Shown piece by piece: positions 54,661-64,000 of a stretch of 64,000 nt of DNA. The stretch is from Mycolicibacterium gilvum. GTDB taxonomy: Bacteria; Actinomycetota; Actinomycetes; Mycobacteriales; Mycobacteriaceae. The stretch spans positions 6,076,001 through 6,140,000 of the forward strand of contig NZ_UGQM01000001.1 of NCBI RefSeq assembly GCF_900454025.1, in the 5' to 3' direction. Position numbers and translations under genes: made by a program. Under the pieces are notes generated by a model that made no database searches, was not told the origin of the DNA, and saw nothing but the letters and a program-made list of their open reading frames with translations. The number at the start of each line of letters is the position of its first letter. Positions within the stretch are counted from its first letter, which is position 1.

Positions 54661-55467
54661 GTGTCGGACGGCGAGCAGGCCAAACCACGACGGCGCCGCG
54701 GGCGCCGCCGGGGCCGACGCGCTGCCGGGCCGCCCGAAGCCGGAACCGATCAGGCCCCCGGCGCCCGCCAGCAGAACTCCGGCGCCCGCCAGCAGAGCTC
54801 CGGCGCCGGCACCGCCGATCAGGCGGGTCAACCCCCGAAACCGCAGAGAACCCGTACCCGGCGTCCGCAGGAGCGGCTCCGCACCGTGCACGAGACGTCG
54901 GCCGGCGGCCTGGTGATCGACGGCCTCGACGGCCCCAAGGACAGCCAGGTCGCCGCGCTCATCGGCCGAGTCGACCGGCGCGGCCGCATGCTGTGGTCGC
55001 TGCCCAAGGGCCACATCGAGATGGGTGAGACGGCCGAGCAGACCGCGATCCGCGAAGTCGCCGAGGAGACCGGGATCGAGGGCAGCGTGCTGGCCGCGCT
55101 CGGCAGCATCGACTACTGGTTCGTGACCGAGGGCAGGCGCGTGCACAAGACCGTGCACCACTATCTGATGCGATTCCTCGGCGGCGAACTGTCCGACGAG
55201 GACGTCGAGGTGACCGAGGTGGCGTGGGTGCCGCTGAAGGACCTCCCCTCCCGGCTGGCCTACGCCGACGAACGCAAACTCGCCGAGGTCGCCGACGAGC
55301 TGATCGACAAGCTCCACACCGAAGGGCCGGGCGCACTTCCGCCGCTGCCCCACTCCGCGCCGCGCCGACGCGGCCAGACGCACTCCCACACCCGCAAGCA
55401 CAGGTCCGATCCCTCCGCGCAACAACAACCCGGCCGGCGGACGAACGGCTGCGGTCAGGGCCCGTGA
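54661..55467 (+). CDS. mutT4: Nudix hydrolase MutT4 (Rv3908 homologue)
   Basis: 268 residues from a GTG. A basic, disordered N-terminus ([12 protein letters not shown], two near-identical ARQQ-SSGA repeats) precedes the Nudix domain (about 78-220), with the box [20 protein letters not shown] followed by TGIEG (all key Glu present). A basic His/Arg tail follows. Hydrolyses nucleoside diphosphate derivatives; substrate uncertain. Overlaps the next gene by 4 nt (GTGA), starting a coupled operon to murJ. Confidence 0.92.
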   Translation: MSDGEQAKPRRRRGRRRGRRAAGPPEAGTDQAPGARQQNSGARQQSSGAGTADQAGQPPKPQRTRTRRPQERLRTVHETSAGGLVIDGLDGPKDSQVAALIGRVDRRGRMLWSLPKGHIEMGETAEQTAIREVAEETGIEGSVLAALGSIDYWFVTEGRRVHKTVHHYLMRFLGGELSDEDVEVTEVAWVPLKDLPSRLAYADERKLAEVADELIDKLHTEGPGALPPLPHSAPRRRGQTHSHTRKHRSDPSAQQQPGRRTNGCGQGP

Positions 55468-57878
55468 CGGGGTCGGCTGGGCGGATTCTGGTCGCGGTCC
55501 TTGCGCTGCTGTTCGCCGTCCTCCCGGTGGCTGCCGCCCCCGTCGCCGGCGCCCAGCCGGGCGCGATGCCGTTCCTGCGGATCCAGATCGACACCGTGAC
55601 CCCCGACATCGTGACCACCACCAGCGACCAGACGGTCACGGTCACCGGGACGGTCAGCAACATCGGAGACCGCGACGTCCGCGACGTCGTCATCCGCCTC
55701 GAGCGTGCCGAGGCCGTCACCGCGTCGACCGAACTGCGCACCGAGCTGACGGGCAACGTCGACCAGTATCTCCCGGTGGCCGACTTCATCACGGCCGCAC
55801 CGGAATTGGCGCGCGGTCAGGAGGTTCCGTTCCGCCTGGCCTATCCGCTGCGCTCCGACAACGGCCCGTCGATGCGGATCGACGCGCCCGGGGTGTACCC
55901 GCTCATGGTCAACGTCAACGGCACCCCCGACTACGGCTCGCCGGCGCGGCTCGACGACTCACGGTTCCTGCTGCCGGTGCTGGGGGTGCCCCCCGCCGAG
56001 GGGTCCGACGGCGCCGGGGAGGCCTTCGAATCGGCGGTGCCTCCCGACACCACCCGGCCCGTCGGACTGACCATGTTCTGGCCGCTCGCCGACCGCCCCC
56101 GCCTGGCCGCGGGCGCACCCGGCGGCACCACACCGGTACGCCTCATCGACGACGAACTCGCGACGTCACTGGCACCCGGCGGCCGGCTGGACACGATGCT
56201 CGCCGCCGTGGACTTCGCGACGGGCCCCGAGGTCGACCCCGACGGATCCCTCGCCCGCGCGCTCTGCATCGCCGTCGACCCCGACCTGCTCGTCACCGTC
56301 AACGCGATGACCAACGGCTACGTCGTCAACGACGCAGCCGACGCCGGTCCGACCACCCCGACGCATCCGGGCGCCGGCCAGCAGGCGGCCGTGACATGGC
56401 TCAACCGGCTCAAGACGCTCGCGCGGCGTCTGTGCGTCGCCCCCACCACCTACGCCCAGGCCGACCTCGACGCCCTCAACCGCGTCGCCGACCCCGGCCT
56501 GTCGGCGATCGCCACCACCGGCGCCGGCCCGATCGTCGACCAGATCCTCGGGGTGCCGTCCTTCCGCGGCGTGACCCTGGTCGGCGACGGCCCGCTCACC
56601 GAGCCGGTGGTCCAGTTGCTGGCCGGGCAGGGTCCGACCGTGGCGATCGCCGCAGCGGAACTGCAAGGGCCGGGCGAGACCGGCGACGGCACGCCCGCCA
56701 CCGCCGACACCGCACCGGTCCGCTACGCGCCCTCGGTGGTCGCCGCCCCGTTCGACCCCGCGGTCGGTGCCGCGCTGGCCGGGGCCGGACCCACGCCCGA
56801 ATCCCCGTCCTATGTCGATCCGTCGCTCGACATCGCCGTCAAGCAGGACTCCGACACCGCGCGGCGGCAGGTGGCGCTCGGTGCGCTGCTGTGGCGCAGC
56901 CTCAATCCCGACACGACGCCACGCACCCAGATCCTGGTGCCGCCGCTGATGTGGAACCTGACCGCACCGGACGCGCAGGCCGTCCTGACCGCGGTCGGCA
57001 CCAGCATCCGCGCCGGGCTGGCGATCCCGCGTCCACTTCCCGTTCTGATCGCCGAGGCCGGCACCACCGCGCGCGAGTCCGGTCCGCCCGCCGGTGCGCT
57101 CGGCAACCCGCGCGGACGCTTCGACTCCGGTGTCGTGACAGGCATCTCCGCAGCCACCGGCCGCCTCTGGGGCCTGACCGCGGCGCTGGCCACCGACGAA
57201 CGCACCGGCCTGACCGGAAACGGGTACACCGCGCCGCTGCGGGAGGATCTGCTTCGCGCCCTGAGCCTTTCGGTCCCGCCGGATGCCCGCAACGGCCTGG
57301 CCCAGCAGCGCCTCACCACCGTGGGCCGCACGGTCGAGGACCTCTTCAACGCCGTCACGATCGTCAACCCCGGCGGCTCCTACACGCTGGCCACCGAACG
57401 CAGCCCGCTGCCGCTGGCGCTGCGCAATGACCTGCCCGTGCCGATCCGGGTGCGCCTCGACATCGACGCGCCGCCCGGCATGGAGGTCACCGACATGGGG
57501 GAGATCGTGCTGCCCCCCGGCTTCCTGCCGTTGAAGGTGCCGATCGAGGTCCACTTCACCCAGCGCGTCGCCGTCGACGTCGCCCTGCGCACCGCCGACG
57601 GGCTACCCCTGGGCGAGCCGGTGCGGCTGTCGGTGCACTCCAACGCGTACGGCAAGGTGCTGTTCGTCATCACGCTGACCGGCGGCGTGGTGCTGGCACT
57701 GCTCGTCGGACGCCGGCTGTGGCACCGGTTCCGCGGCCAGCCCGACCGCGCCGACCTGGAAGCAGACCCGACGCGACCCGATCCGATCGACGTCGCGCTG
57801 GCCTACACCGACGACGCGACCGACTCCGGCAGAGCAGGACGCCGTGCCAGGACCGCGCCCGGAGGCCGCGATGCCTGA
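55464..57878 (+). CDS. Large envelope protein, DUF6049-like (Rv3909 homologue)
   Basis: 804 residues from a GTG at 55464. Signal peptide ([20 protein letters not shown], about 6-25), a large extracytoplasmic region, a second beta-sandwich ([20 protein letters not shown], about 663-682), one C-terminal TM (about 733-752) and a short cytosolic tail. No catalytic motif seen. Always between mutT4 and murJ in mycobacteria, so probably tied to lipid II export or wall assembly. Confidence 0.85.
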   Translation: MTGSAGRILVAVLALLFAVLPVAAAPVAGAQPGAMPFLRIQIDTVTPDIVTTTSDQTVTVTGTVSNIGDRDVRDVVIRLERAEAVTASTELRTELTGNVDQYLPVADFITAAPELARGQEVPFRLAYPLRSDNGPSMRIDAPGVYPLMVNVNGTPDYGSPARLDDSRFLLPVLGVPPAEGSDGAGEAFESAVPPDTTRPVGLTMFWPLADRPRLAAGAPGGTTPVRLIDDELATSLAPGGRLDTMLAAVDFATGPEVDPDGSLARALCIAVDPDLLVTVNAMTNGYVVNDAADAGPTTPTHPGAGQQAAVTWLNRLKTLARRLCVAPTTYAQADLDALNRVADPGLSAIATTGAGPIVDQILGVPSFRGVTLVGDGPLTEPVVQLLAGQGPTVAIAAAELQGPGETGDGTPATADTAPVRYAPSVVAAPFDPAVGAALAGAGPTPESPSYVDPSLDIAVKQDSDTARRQVALGALLWRSLNPDTTPRTQILVPPLMWNLTAPDAQAVLTAVGTSIRAGLAIPRPLPVLIAEAGTTARESGPPAGALGNPRGRFDSGVVTGISAATGRLWGLTAALATDERTGLTGNGYTAPLREDLLRALSLSVPPDARNGLAQQRLTTVGRTVEDLFNAVTIVNPGGSYTLATERSPLPLALRNDLPVPIRVRLDIDAPPGMEVTDMGEIVLPPGFLPLKVPIEVHFTQRVAVDVALRTADGLPLGEPVRLSVHSNAYGKVLFVITLTGGVVLALLVGRRLWHRFRGQPDRADLEADPTRPDPIDVALAYTDDATDSGRAGRRARTAPGGRDA

Positions 57879-60800
57879 CGCCCGTCCGGAGATGTCCGAC
57901 CGCGCGGTCGTCTCCCGGTCCTGGGGGATGGCCGTCGCGACGCTCGTCAGCCGGCTGACCGGGTTCGCGCGCATCGTGCTGCTCGCCGCGATCCTCGGCG
58001 CGGCGCTCTCGAGCGCGTTCACCGTCGCCAACCAGCTCCCCAACATGATCGCGGCGCTGGTCCTGGAGGCGACGTTCACCGCGATCTTCGTGCCGGTGCT
58101 CGCGCGCGCCGAACGTGACGATCCCGACGGCGGAGCCGCCTTCATCCGAAGGCTCCTGACGCTGGCCACCGCGCTGCTGCTGGCGGTGACGATCATCTCG
58201 ACCGTCGGGGCACCGCTGCTGGTCAACCTGATGCTCGGCTCCGAGCCGCTGGTGAATCAGCCGCTCACGACCGCGTTCGCATTCCTGCTGCTGCCCCAGA
58301 TCATCTTCTACGGGCTCTCCTCGGTGTTCATGGCAATCCTGAACACCCGCAACATCTTCGGGCCCCCCGCGTGGGCGCCCGTGGTCAACAACGTCGTCGC
58401 CATCGCCACCCTCGGGCTGTATGTCCTTGTGCCGGGCGAACTCTCACTCGACCCGGTCCGGATGGGCGATGCGAAACTGCTGGTGCTCGGCATCGGCACC
58501 ACCCTCGGCGTGGTCGCCCAGGCCGCGGTGCTGTTCGTCGCGATCCGGCGCGAACGGATCAGTCTGCGGCCGCTGTGGGGCATCGACGCGCGCCTGAAGA
58601 AGTTCGGGATGATGGCGCTGGCCATGGTGCTCTACGTCCTGGTCAGCCAGGTCGGATTCATCGTCGGCAACCAGGTCGCGAGCGCGTCGGCGGCGTCGGG
58701 ACCGGCCATTTACAACTACACCTGGCTGATCCTGCAGCTGCCGTTCGGCATCGTCGGCGTCACCGTGCTCACCGTCGTGATGCCGCGACTGTCGCGCAAC
58801 GCGGCCTCCGGCGACGGCGGCGCCGTGCTCGCCGACCTGTCCCTGGCGACGCGGCTCACCATGCTCACGCTGATCCCGATCGTCGCGCTGATGACCGTCG
58901 GTGGCCCCGCGATCGGCAGCGCCCTGTTCTCCTACGGCAACTTCGGTGCCGTCGACGCCGGCTATCTCGGCATGGCGATCACACTGTCGGCTTTCACGCT
59001 CATCCCCTACACGATGGTGCTGCTGCAACTGCGCGTCTTCTACGCCCGCGAGGAACCGTGGACGCCGATCGTGCTGATCGTCGTCATCACGATCGTCAAG
59101 ATCGCCGCGTCGCTGGCCGCGCCGCACCTGACCGACGATCCGCAGCTCGTCGCCGGCTACCTCGGGCTGGCCAACGGTCTCGGATTCCTGGCCGGCGCGA
59201 CCGTCGGCTACCTGCTCCTGCGTGCACGCCTCGACCCGCCGGGCGGCCACCTGGTCAGCCGCGACGTCGTGCGCACGATCCTGGTGACGATCACCGCGTC
59301 CCTGTCCGCCGGGCTGATCGCCCACATCGCCGACCAGCTCCTCGGACTCGAACAGCTCACCGAGCACTCGGGCGGCGGGGGCTCGCTGATCCGGCTCATG
59401 GTGCTCGGACTGGTGATGGGCCCGATCATCGTCGGCGTGCTGGTCGCGGCGAAGGTTCCCGACGCGCTCGCCGCGGTCGCCGCCGTGCGGCGTCGGCTCG
59501 GTGTTCGGGGCGGGGCCGCCGCGTCACCCGTCCCGCAGATGCCGCCGCGGGCGCTCACGTACGCTGATCGGAGCAATCGGCGGGGGCCATCGGCCGACAT
59601 CGCCGACGACGGGAGGCGGAAAGGATCTGGGGTGAGCGACAAACCCACCAGCGATTCTCCGTCTGAGCTCGACCCGGCGGACCGCCCGTCCGGGCAGTCC
59701 GGGCCCTCGGCCGACGACTTCCAGCCCGACGTCCCCGATTCCTACCAGCCCGAGCCCGCCGCGGATGACTCCGCCACCACCGCCCTGCCCGCCGCGACGC
59801 CGGCGGCAGATTCGCCCACCGAGGCGGTGCTTCGCCCCCGGGCCGACTACTCCAACGACCCCACCCGCGAGGCACTCGCGTTCGACCCGCCGCGCGAACC
59901 CGCGATCGAAGCGGCCACCCCCGCCGAGGACACGCATCTGATCCCGGGCGCCACCATCGCGGGCGGGCGCTACCGCCTGCTCGTCTCGCACGGCGGCCCG
60001 GAGCATCTGCAATTCTGGCAGGCCACCGACACGGCACTGGACCGTCAGGTCGCGCTGACGTTCGTCGCGCCCGACGCCACGATGCCCGATCAGCAGGTCC
60101 AGGGCATCCTCGACCGCACCCAGCGGCTCAGCCAGATCGACATGCCGGGTGTCGCGCGCGTCCTCGACGTCCTCAAGACCGCCACCGGCGGCCTCGTGGT
60201 GTCCGAGTGGATCCGCGGCGGTTCGCTCGCCGAGGTCGCGGCCACCAACCCGTCCCCGATCGGCGGCGCCCGCGCCATCCAGTCGCTGGCCGCGGCCGCC
60301 GAGGTCGCGCACAGCAACGGGGTCGCGCTGTCGATCGACCATCCGAGCAGGATCCGGGTCAGCATCGACGGCGACGTCGCGCTGGCGTTCCCGGCGACGC
60401 TGCCCGACGCGACCCCCGACGACGACATCCGCGGTATCGGCGCGTCGCTGTACGCGCTGCTGATCAACCGGTGGCCGCTGCCCGAGACCGGTGAACCCAG
60501 CGGGCTCGCGCCGGCGGAGCTCGACGCGGCCGGTCAGCCCGCGGAGCCGCGGTCGATGGACCGCGACATCCCGTTCCAGATCTCGGCCGCGGCCGCGCAC
60601 GCCGTCCAGGAGGGCGGCGGTATCCGCAGCGCGCCGACGCTGCTCAACCTGCTCCAGCAGGCCACCGCGATCGCCGACCGGACCGACCACATCTCCCCCG
60701 TCGACGAGCCGTCCCCCGCGGCGGTCGCCGACACCTCGTGGAGCGCCGATCCCGAGGACGCCGAGGAGGCCGCTGCCCGGCGCCGAAGGAACCTCACCAT

Positions 60801-61413
60801 CGGGCTCTCGGTCGCCGGGGTGATCGTCGTCGTCGCGGTGATCCTGCTCGCGACCGTCCTCAGCAGGATCTTCGGGGACGTCGGCAGCGGGCTCGGTGGC
60901 GACGAGCTCGGCCTCAACGCCCCGTCCTCATCGCAGACCGACAGCCCCAGCACCGCCACCGGCTCTGCGCTCGAACCTGTTCGCGCGACCGTCTTCTCAC
61001 CCGAGGGCGAGGCGGACGCACCCGATGCGGCAAGCCTCGCGATCGACGGCGACCCCACCACGGTGTGGCCCATCGACACCTACACCGATCCCGTGCCGTT
61101 CCCGAACTTCAAGAACGGCGTCGGGCTGATGCTGCAGCTGTCCGAACCCGCCCGGATCGGTTCGGTGACGGTCAACCTCAACAGCACCGGCACCGCCGTG
61201 CAGATCCGGTCGTCCTCGACGGCGACGCCGTCGTCGCTGGAGGACACCACGGCCCTGACCGAGCCCACCACGCTCAAGCCCGGCTCGAACACCATCGAGG
61301 TCGACGACGCCGAGCCCACCTCGTACGTGTTGGTGTGGGTGTCGACGCTCGGACAGGTCGGCGGCCAGAGCCGCTCCGACATCGCCGAGATCACGCTCAA
61401 CGCCGCGTCCTAG
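57871..61413 (+). CDS. murJ: Lipid II flippase MurJ with C-terminal pseudokinase and lectin-like domain
   Basis: 1180 residues from the ATG at 57871 (GGAGG 5 nt upstream; overlaps the previous gene by 8 nt). MurJ/MviN core with 14 TMs (about 10-550) opening SWGMAVATLVSRLTGFARIV. An acidic linker (560-685), then a kinase-like domain (about 690-870) that lacks the VAIK Lys, HRD and DFG motifs (SIDHPSRIRVSIDGDVAL), so a pseudokinase. TM at about 975-998, and an extracytoplasmic galactose-binding-like domain (1035-1175). In mycobacteria the phosphorylated pseudokinase recruits FhaA to slow wall synthesis. Confidence 0.95.
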   Translation: MPDARPEMSDRAVVSRSWGMAVATLVSRLTGFARIVLLAAILGAALSSAFTVANQLPNMIAALVLEATFTAIFVPVLARAERDDPDGGAAFIRRLLTLATALLLAVTIISTVGAPLLVNLMLGSEPLVNQPLTTAFAFLLLPQIIFYGLSSVFMAILNTRNIFGPPAWAPVVNNVVAIATLGLYVLVPGELSLDPVRMGDAKLLVLGIGTTLGVVAQAAVLFVAIRRERISLRPLWGIDARLKKFGMMALAMVLYVLVSQVGFIVGNQVASASAASGPAIYNYTWLILQLPFGIVGVTVLTVVMPRLSRNAASGDGGAVLADLSLATRLTMLTLIPIVALMTVGGPAIGSALFSYGNFGAVDAGYLGMAITLSAFTLIPYTMVLLQLRVFYAREEPWTPIVLIVVITIVKIAASLAAPHLTDDPQLVAGYLGLANGLGFLAGATVGYLLLRARLDPPGGHLVSRDVVRTILVTITASLSAGLIAHIADQLLGLEQLTEHSGGGGSLIRLMVLGLVMGPIIVGVLVAAKVPDALAAVAAVRRRLGVRGGAAASPVPQMPPRALTYADRSNRRGPSADIADDGRRKGSGVSDKPTSDSPSELDPADRPSGQSGPSADDFQPDVPDSYQPEPAADDSATTALPAATPAADSPTEAVLRPRADYSNDPTREALAFDPPREPAIEAATPAEDTHLIPGATIAGGRYRLLVSHGGPEHLQFWQATDTALDRQVALTFVAPDATMPDQQVQGILDRTQRLSQIDMPGVARVLDVLKTATGGLVVSEWIRGGSLAEVAATNPSPIGGARAIQSLAAAAEVAHSNGVALSIDHPSRIRVSIDGDVALAFPATLPDATPDDDIRGIGASLYALLINRWPLPETGEPSGLAPAELDAAGQPAEPRSMDRDIPFQISAAAAHAVQEGGGIRSAPTLLNLLQQATAIADRTDHISPVDEPSPAAVADTSWSADPEDAEEAAARRRRNLTIGLSVAGVIVVVAVILLATVLSRIFGDVGSGLGGDELGLNAPSSSQTDSPSTATGSALEPVRATVFSPEGEADAPDAASLAIDGDPTTVWPIDTYTDPVPFPNFKNGVGLMLQLSEPARIGSVTVNLNSTGTAVQIRSSSTATPSSLEDTTALTEPTTLKPGSNTIEVDDAEPTSYVLVWVSTLGQVGGQSRSDIAEITLNAAS

Positions 61414-61491
61414 GCCGACGCCGACCCGGGCCTTCGGGGCACCCGGAAACTGGTGTCCGGCCCCTCCCCCGGCGCCGATTAGTGTTCGGCT

Positions 61492-62061
61492 GTGGGGATA
61501 TTCGGGGGACATCCGCAGCGACCACCCGGGCCGCGCACGGATGCCGAACTGCTGGCCGCACACGTGGCGGGCGACAGGTACGCGTTCGAGGAACTGTTCC
61601 ATCGGCACCACCGTCAGCTCTATCGACTCGCGCATCTGACCAGCCGGGACCCGGACGACGCCGCCGATGCACTGCAGGACGCGATGCTCGCCGCGCACCG
61701 CACCGCCCGAACCTTCCGCCAGGACTGCGCGGTCAGCAGTTGGTTGTACCGCATCGTGGTCAACGCCTGTCTGGATCGGTTGCGCCGCAACAAAACCCGC
61801 GCATGGGACGTCCTCGACGACGAGTCGGCGGGCGCCTTCGACCCGACCGGACACGTCGACACCGCGATTGTCGTGGAGCGGGCGCTGCTGTGCCTGCCCG
61901 TCGAGCAGCGCGCCGCGGTGGTGGCCGTGGACATGCAGGGGTTCTCGGTGGCCGAGACGGCCCGCATGCTCGGGGTCCCCGAAGGGACCGTGAAGTCGCG
62001 GTGTTCCCGGGCCCGGACCAAACTCGCCGCGGCGCTGGACTGCTTCGCCGCCGTCGACTGA
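61492..62061 (+). CDS. sigM: ECF sigma factor SigM
   Basis: 189 residues from a GTG. Region 2 at about 25-95 (YAFEELFHRHHRQLYRLAHL, DPDDAADALQDAML) and region 4 at about 125-180 (LPVEQRAAVVAVDMQGFSVA, ETARMLGVPEGTVKSR). Directs polymerase to a small regulon of secreted-protein genes. Followed 55 nt later by its anti-sigma factor. Confidence 0.93.
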   Translation: MGIFGGHPQRPPGPRTDAELLAAHVAGDRYAFEELFHRHHRQLYRLAHLTSRDPDDAADALQDAMLAAHRTARTFRQDCAVSSWLYRIVVNACLDRLRRNKTRAWDVLDDESAGAFDPTGHVDTAIVVERALLCLPVEQRAAVVAVDMQGFSVAETARMLGVPEGTVKSRCSRARTKLAAALDCFAAVD

Positions 62062-62116
62062 CCCGTTCGATAACCTCGAACGATCTGTCAGGCGGCGATG
62101 CGGCGGGGGCGACGAG

Positions 62117-62719
62117 ATGGGCGGCGGTACCGACAGCACCCCGGACCCTGAGACCGTCACCCGCCTCCGTCGTGAGCTGGCCTACCTCGGATCCGACACC
62201 GCGTCCGCGCCCGAGGTCCCGCCGGCGGTGACCGCGCGCATCACGGCCGCGCTGCGCGACGCGTCCGGCGCCCACGCGGTGGACCGTCCGGTGCTGAGCG
62301 GATCTCAACGGGCCGGCCTCGTCCTCGGCGCCGGGGCGGCGATCACGGCCGTGGTGCTCGCGGTGCTGACCCTCGGCGGTGATCCGGCACCGCAGTTCCC
62401 GGCCGGCCCCACCGCCTCACAGATCACCGTCGCGCCGTCGTTTCCGCTCTCGAAACAGGACCTGTGGGAAGTGGTCGCCGCCGCGCCAGATCTGGGGCCG
62501 CTCGCCGACCCGGCGCGCCTCGCGTCGTGCCTGGCCGCCCTCGGCCACCCGACTACCGTCGAGGTCGTCGGCGGGCGGCAGCTACAGGTCTCCGGACGGC
62601 CGGCGATCCTGCTGGCGCTCACCGGAGACGACCCCGATCGCGTCCACGCCGTGGCCGTCGGCACAGGATGCGGCGGCGGGGACTCCGACCTCCTGGCCGA
62701 AACCACCGTCCGCCGCTGA
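62117..62719 (+). CDS. rsmA: Anti-sigma-M factor, membrane protein (Rv3912 homologue)
   Basis: 200 residues. N-terminal cytosolic part (1-70, a short helical sigma-binding region with [17 protein letters not shown]), one TM at about 72-93 ([20 protein letters not shown]), then an extracytoplasmic domain. No HxxxCxxC zinc motif, so not a ZAS redox type. Position after sigM gives the role. Confidence 0.85.
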   Translation: MGGGTDSTPDPETVTRLRRELAYLGSDTASAPEVPPAVTARITAALRDASGAHAVDRPVLSGSQRAGLVLGAGAAITAVVLAVLTLGGDPAPQFPAGPTASQITVAPSFPLSKQDLWEVVAAAPDLGPLADPARLASCLAALGHPTTVEVVGGRQLQVSGRPAILLALTGDDPDRVHAVAVGTGCGGGDSDLLAETTVRR

Positions 62720-62739
62720 ACACGGCCCGGTGCGCCGCC

Positions 62740-62766
62740 GGGAACACCCCGGCCTACGCTGGTGTT
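62740..62766 (+). promoter_or_regulatory. Sigma-H type promoter before trxB
   Basis: GGGAACA (62740-62746), 17-nt spacer, GTT (62764-62766) matches the mycobacterial SigH consensus GGGAAYA-N16-20-cGTT. trxB2-trxC is a known SigH target under thiol stress. The start codon is about 65 nt downstream. Confidence 0.65.
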
Positions 62767-62832
62767 CAACGTATGCAGCTGTTGACGCAGCTGCGCTTCG
62801 GGAGAACTCTCGCCCCAGGCAGAAAGGTTCGC

Positions 62833-63843
62833 ATGACCTCCTCAGACACCGTTCACGACGTCATCATCATCGGTTCCGGACCGGCCGGCTACACCGCCGC
62901 CGTCTACGCCGCCCGCGCCCAGCTCACGCCGCTGGTGTTCGAGGGCAGCCAGTTCGGCGGCGCGTTGATGACCACGACCGAGGTCGAGAACTACCCCGGA
63001 TTCCGCAACGGCATCACCGGCCCCGAGCTGATGGACGAGATGCGCGAGCAGGCGCTGCGCTTCGGTGCCGATCTGCGCATGGAAGACGTCGACGCCGTCG
63101 ACCTGACCGGCCCGGTCAAGACCGTCACCGTCGGCGACGAGACCCACAGCGCGCGGGCGGTGATCCTCGCCATGGGCGCGGCCGCCCGCCACCTCGGCGT
63201 CCCCGGTGAGGACGAGATGCTCGGCATGGGTGTCAGCACCTGTGCGACCTGTGACGGCTTCTTCTTCCGCGACCAGGACATCGTCGTCGTCGGCGGTGGT
63301 GACTCCGCGATGGAGGAGGCGACGTTCCTGACCCGGTTCGCCCGCAGCGTCACGCTGATCCACCGGCGCGATGAGTTCCGTGCGTCGAAGATCATGCTGG
63401 AGCGCGCGCAGCAGAACGAGAAGATCACCTTCCTGACCAACACGCAGGTTCTGTCGATCGAGGGCGATCCCAAGGTGACCGGAATCCGCCTGCGCAACAG
63501 CGAAACCGGCGAGGAGTCCCGCCTCGATGTGACCGGCGTGTTCGTCGCCATCGGCCACGATCCCCGCTCGGAACTCGTGCGTGGTCAGGTCGACGTCGAC
63601 GACGAGGGCTACGTCTCGGTACAGGGCCGGACCACGTACACCTCCGTCGAAGGTGTCTTCGCCGCAGGCGATCTCGTCGACCACACCTACCGGCAGGCGA
63701 TCACGGCGGCCGGAAGTGGTTGTGCCGCAGCGATCGACGCGGAGCGCTGGCTGGCCGAGCACGCCGAGCCCGGCGAACGTACCTCCACCACAACCGATGA
63801 CAGCGCCACCGATGACACCGACTTGATAGGAGCACAGCAGTGA
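62833..63843 (+). CDS. trxB: Thioredoxin reductase
   Basis: 336 residues from the ATG at 62833. FAD motif [19 protein letters not shown] (about 10-28), redox centre [11 protein letters not shown] (CxxC, about 138-141), NADPH motif [13 protein letters not shown] (about 157-169), and C-terminal [20 protein letters not shown]. Reduces thioredoxin with NADPH. An Asp/Thr-rich tail of about 25 residues extends the chain. Overlaps trxC by 4 nt. Confidence 0.97.
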   Translation: MTSSDTVHDVIIIGSGPAGYTAAVYAARAQLTPLVFEGSQFGGALMTTTEVENYPGFRNGITGPELMDEMREQALRFGADLRMEDVDAVDLTGPVKTVTVGDETHSARAVILAMGAAARHLGVPGEDEMLGMGVSTCATCDGFFFRDQDIVVVGGGDSAMEEATFLTRFARSVTLIHRRDEFRASKIMLERAQQNEKITFLTNTQVLSIEGDPKVTGIRLRNSETGEESRLDVTGVFVAIGHDPRSELVRGQVDVDDEGYVSVQGRTTYTSVEGVFAAGDLVDHTYRQAITAAGSGCAAAIDAERWLAEHAEPGERTSTTTDDSATDDTDLIGAQQ

Positions 63844-64000
63844 GCGACTCCAGCACGGTCACCGTGACCGACGACTCGTTCTCCGACGACGTTCTGTCCA
63901 GCGGAACCCCGGTTCTGGTCGACTTCTGGGCCACCTGGTGCGGGCCGTGCAAGATGGTCGCGCCGGTTCTCGAGGAGATCGCGTCGGAGAAGGCCGGATC
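63840..64000 (+). CDS. trxC: Thioredoxin, partial (cut by the window end)
   Basis: The first 53 residues from a GTG overlapping the trxB stop (GTGA). Active site [20 protein letters not shown] is visible with the WCGPC pair. Receives electrons from TrxB and reduces protein disulphides. The rest lies beyond 64000. Confidence 0.93.
   Translation, partial: MSDSSTVTVTDDSFSDDVLSSGTPVLVDFWATWCGPCKMVAPVLEEIASEKAG

Noticed and set aside
1..64000. CRISPR arrays, tRNA and rRNA genes
   Set aside because: No regularly spaced direct repeats of array type and no tRNA-like cloverleaf or rRNA sequence was noticed.

Overview
The window is GC-rich chromosome from a rapidly growing mycobacterium (Mycolicibacterium type). 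It carries the mycobacterial gene set for PonA1, SigM with its anti-sigma factor, mycobacterial DnaB with an intein, inositol-phosphate synthase, a glucosylglycerate hydrolase, MutT4, the MurJ-pseudokinase fusion and TrxB/TrxC. Gene order from 12.7 to 50.8 kb follows M. tuberculosis Rv0058 to Rv0036c. Order from 52.6 kb to the end follows Rv3906c to Rv3914. The two blocks lie side by side, as I recall for M. smegmatis, so oriC should lie a few kb beyond the right edge.

Region by region. (1) 0-7.4 kb is an accessory catabolic island. A minus-strand operon (EthD-like protein, fused acyl-CoA dehydrogenase, lipid-transfer-type thiolase, DUF35 protein) diverges from a mycofactocin-type SDR. Four copies of one 16-bp operator-like palindrome sit between them. 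The left edge holds a broken Mce tail and a possible TetR tail. (2) 7.4-12.6 kb is an insertion hotspot: an IS21-family element (7626-10270) and an IS481-family element (10482-11575) both sit in one P-loop ATPase gene, and its reading frame is restored when the IS481 element is removed. (3) 12.7-17.2 kb is the replication/ribosome block: dnaB with a 309-residue class 3-type intein, then rplI, rpsR, ssb and rpsF. (4) 17.4-27.6 kb holds envelope and metabolic genes: GT87-like transferase, ponA1, DUF5318, DUF1707, PadR, ino1, an Eis-like acetyltransferase and an alpha/beta hydrolase. (5) 27.6-34.5 kb is an operon of three large secreted proteins carrying four copies of a putative zinc-protease module, divergent from a PhoX-type phosphatase. 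(6) 36.8-50.8 kb holds an F420-type oxidoreductase, GntR, an amino-acid ABC transporter with fused binding protein and permease, MarR, glucosylglycerate hydrolase, an SDR, leuS, an Mtc28-like antigen, an AlgH-like protein, an MFS transporter and a DinB-like protein. (7) 50.8-64 kb holds a CHAP-domain wall hydrolase at the synteny break, a calcium-loop protein, pcnA, mutT4, an Rv3909-like membrane protein, murJ, sigM, its anti-sigma factor, trxB and the start of trxC.

How the genes work together: the 0-6.6 kb island looks like a regulated acyl-CoA side-chain degradation module. The conserved core links DNA replication (dnaB, ssb), translation (rplI, rpsR, rpsF, leuS, pcnA), peptidoglycan export and polymerisation (murJ, ponA1) and thiol redox control (sigM, trxB, trxC). 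The strongest candidates for something little described are the four-copy metalloprotease family with an invariant ligand spacing, the four-operator intergenic region, and the ATPase gene broken by stacked insertion sequences.
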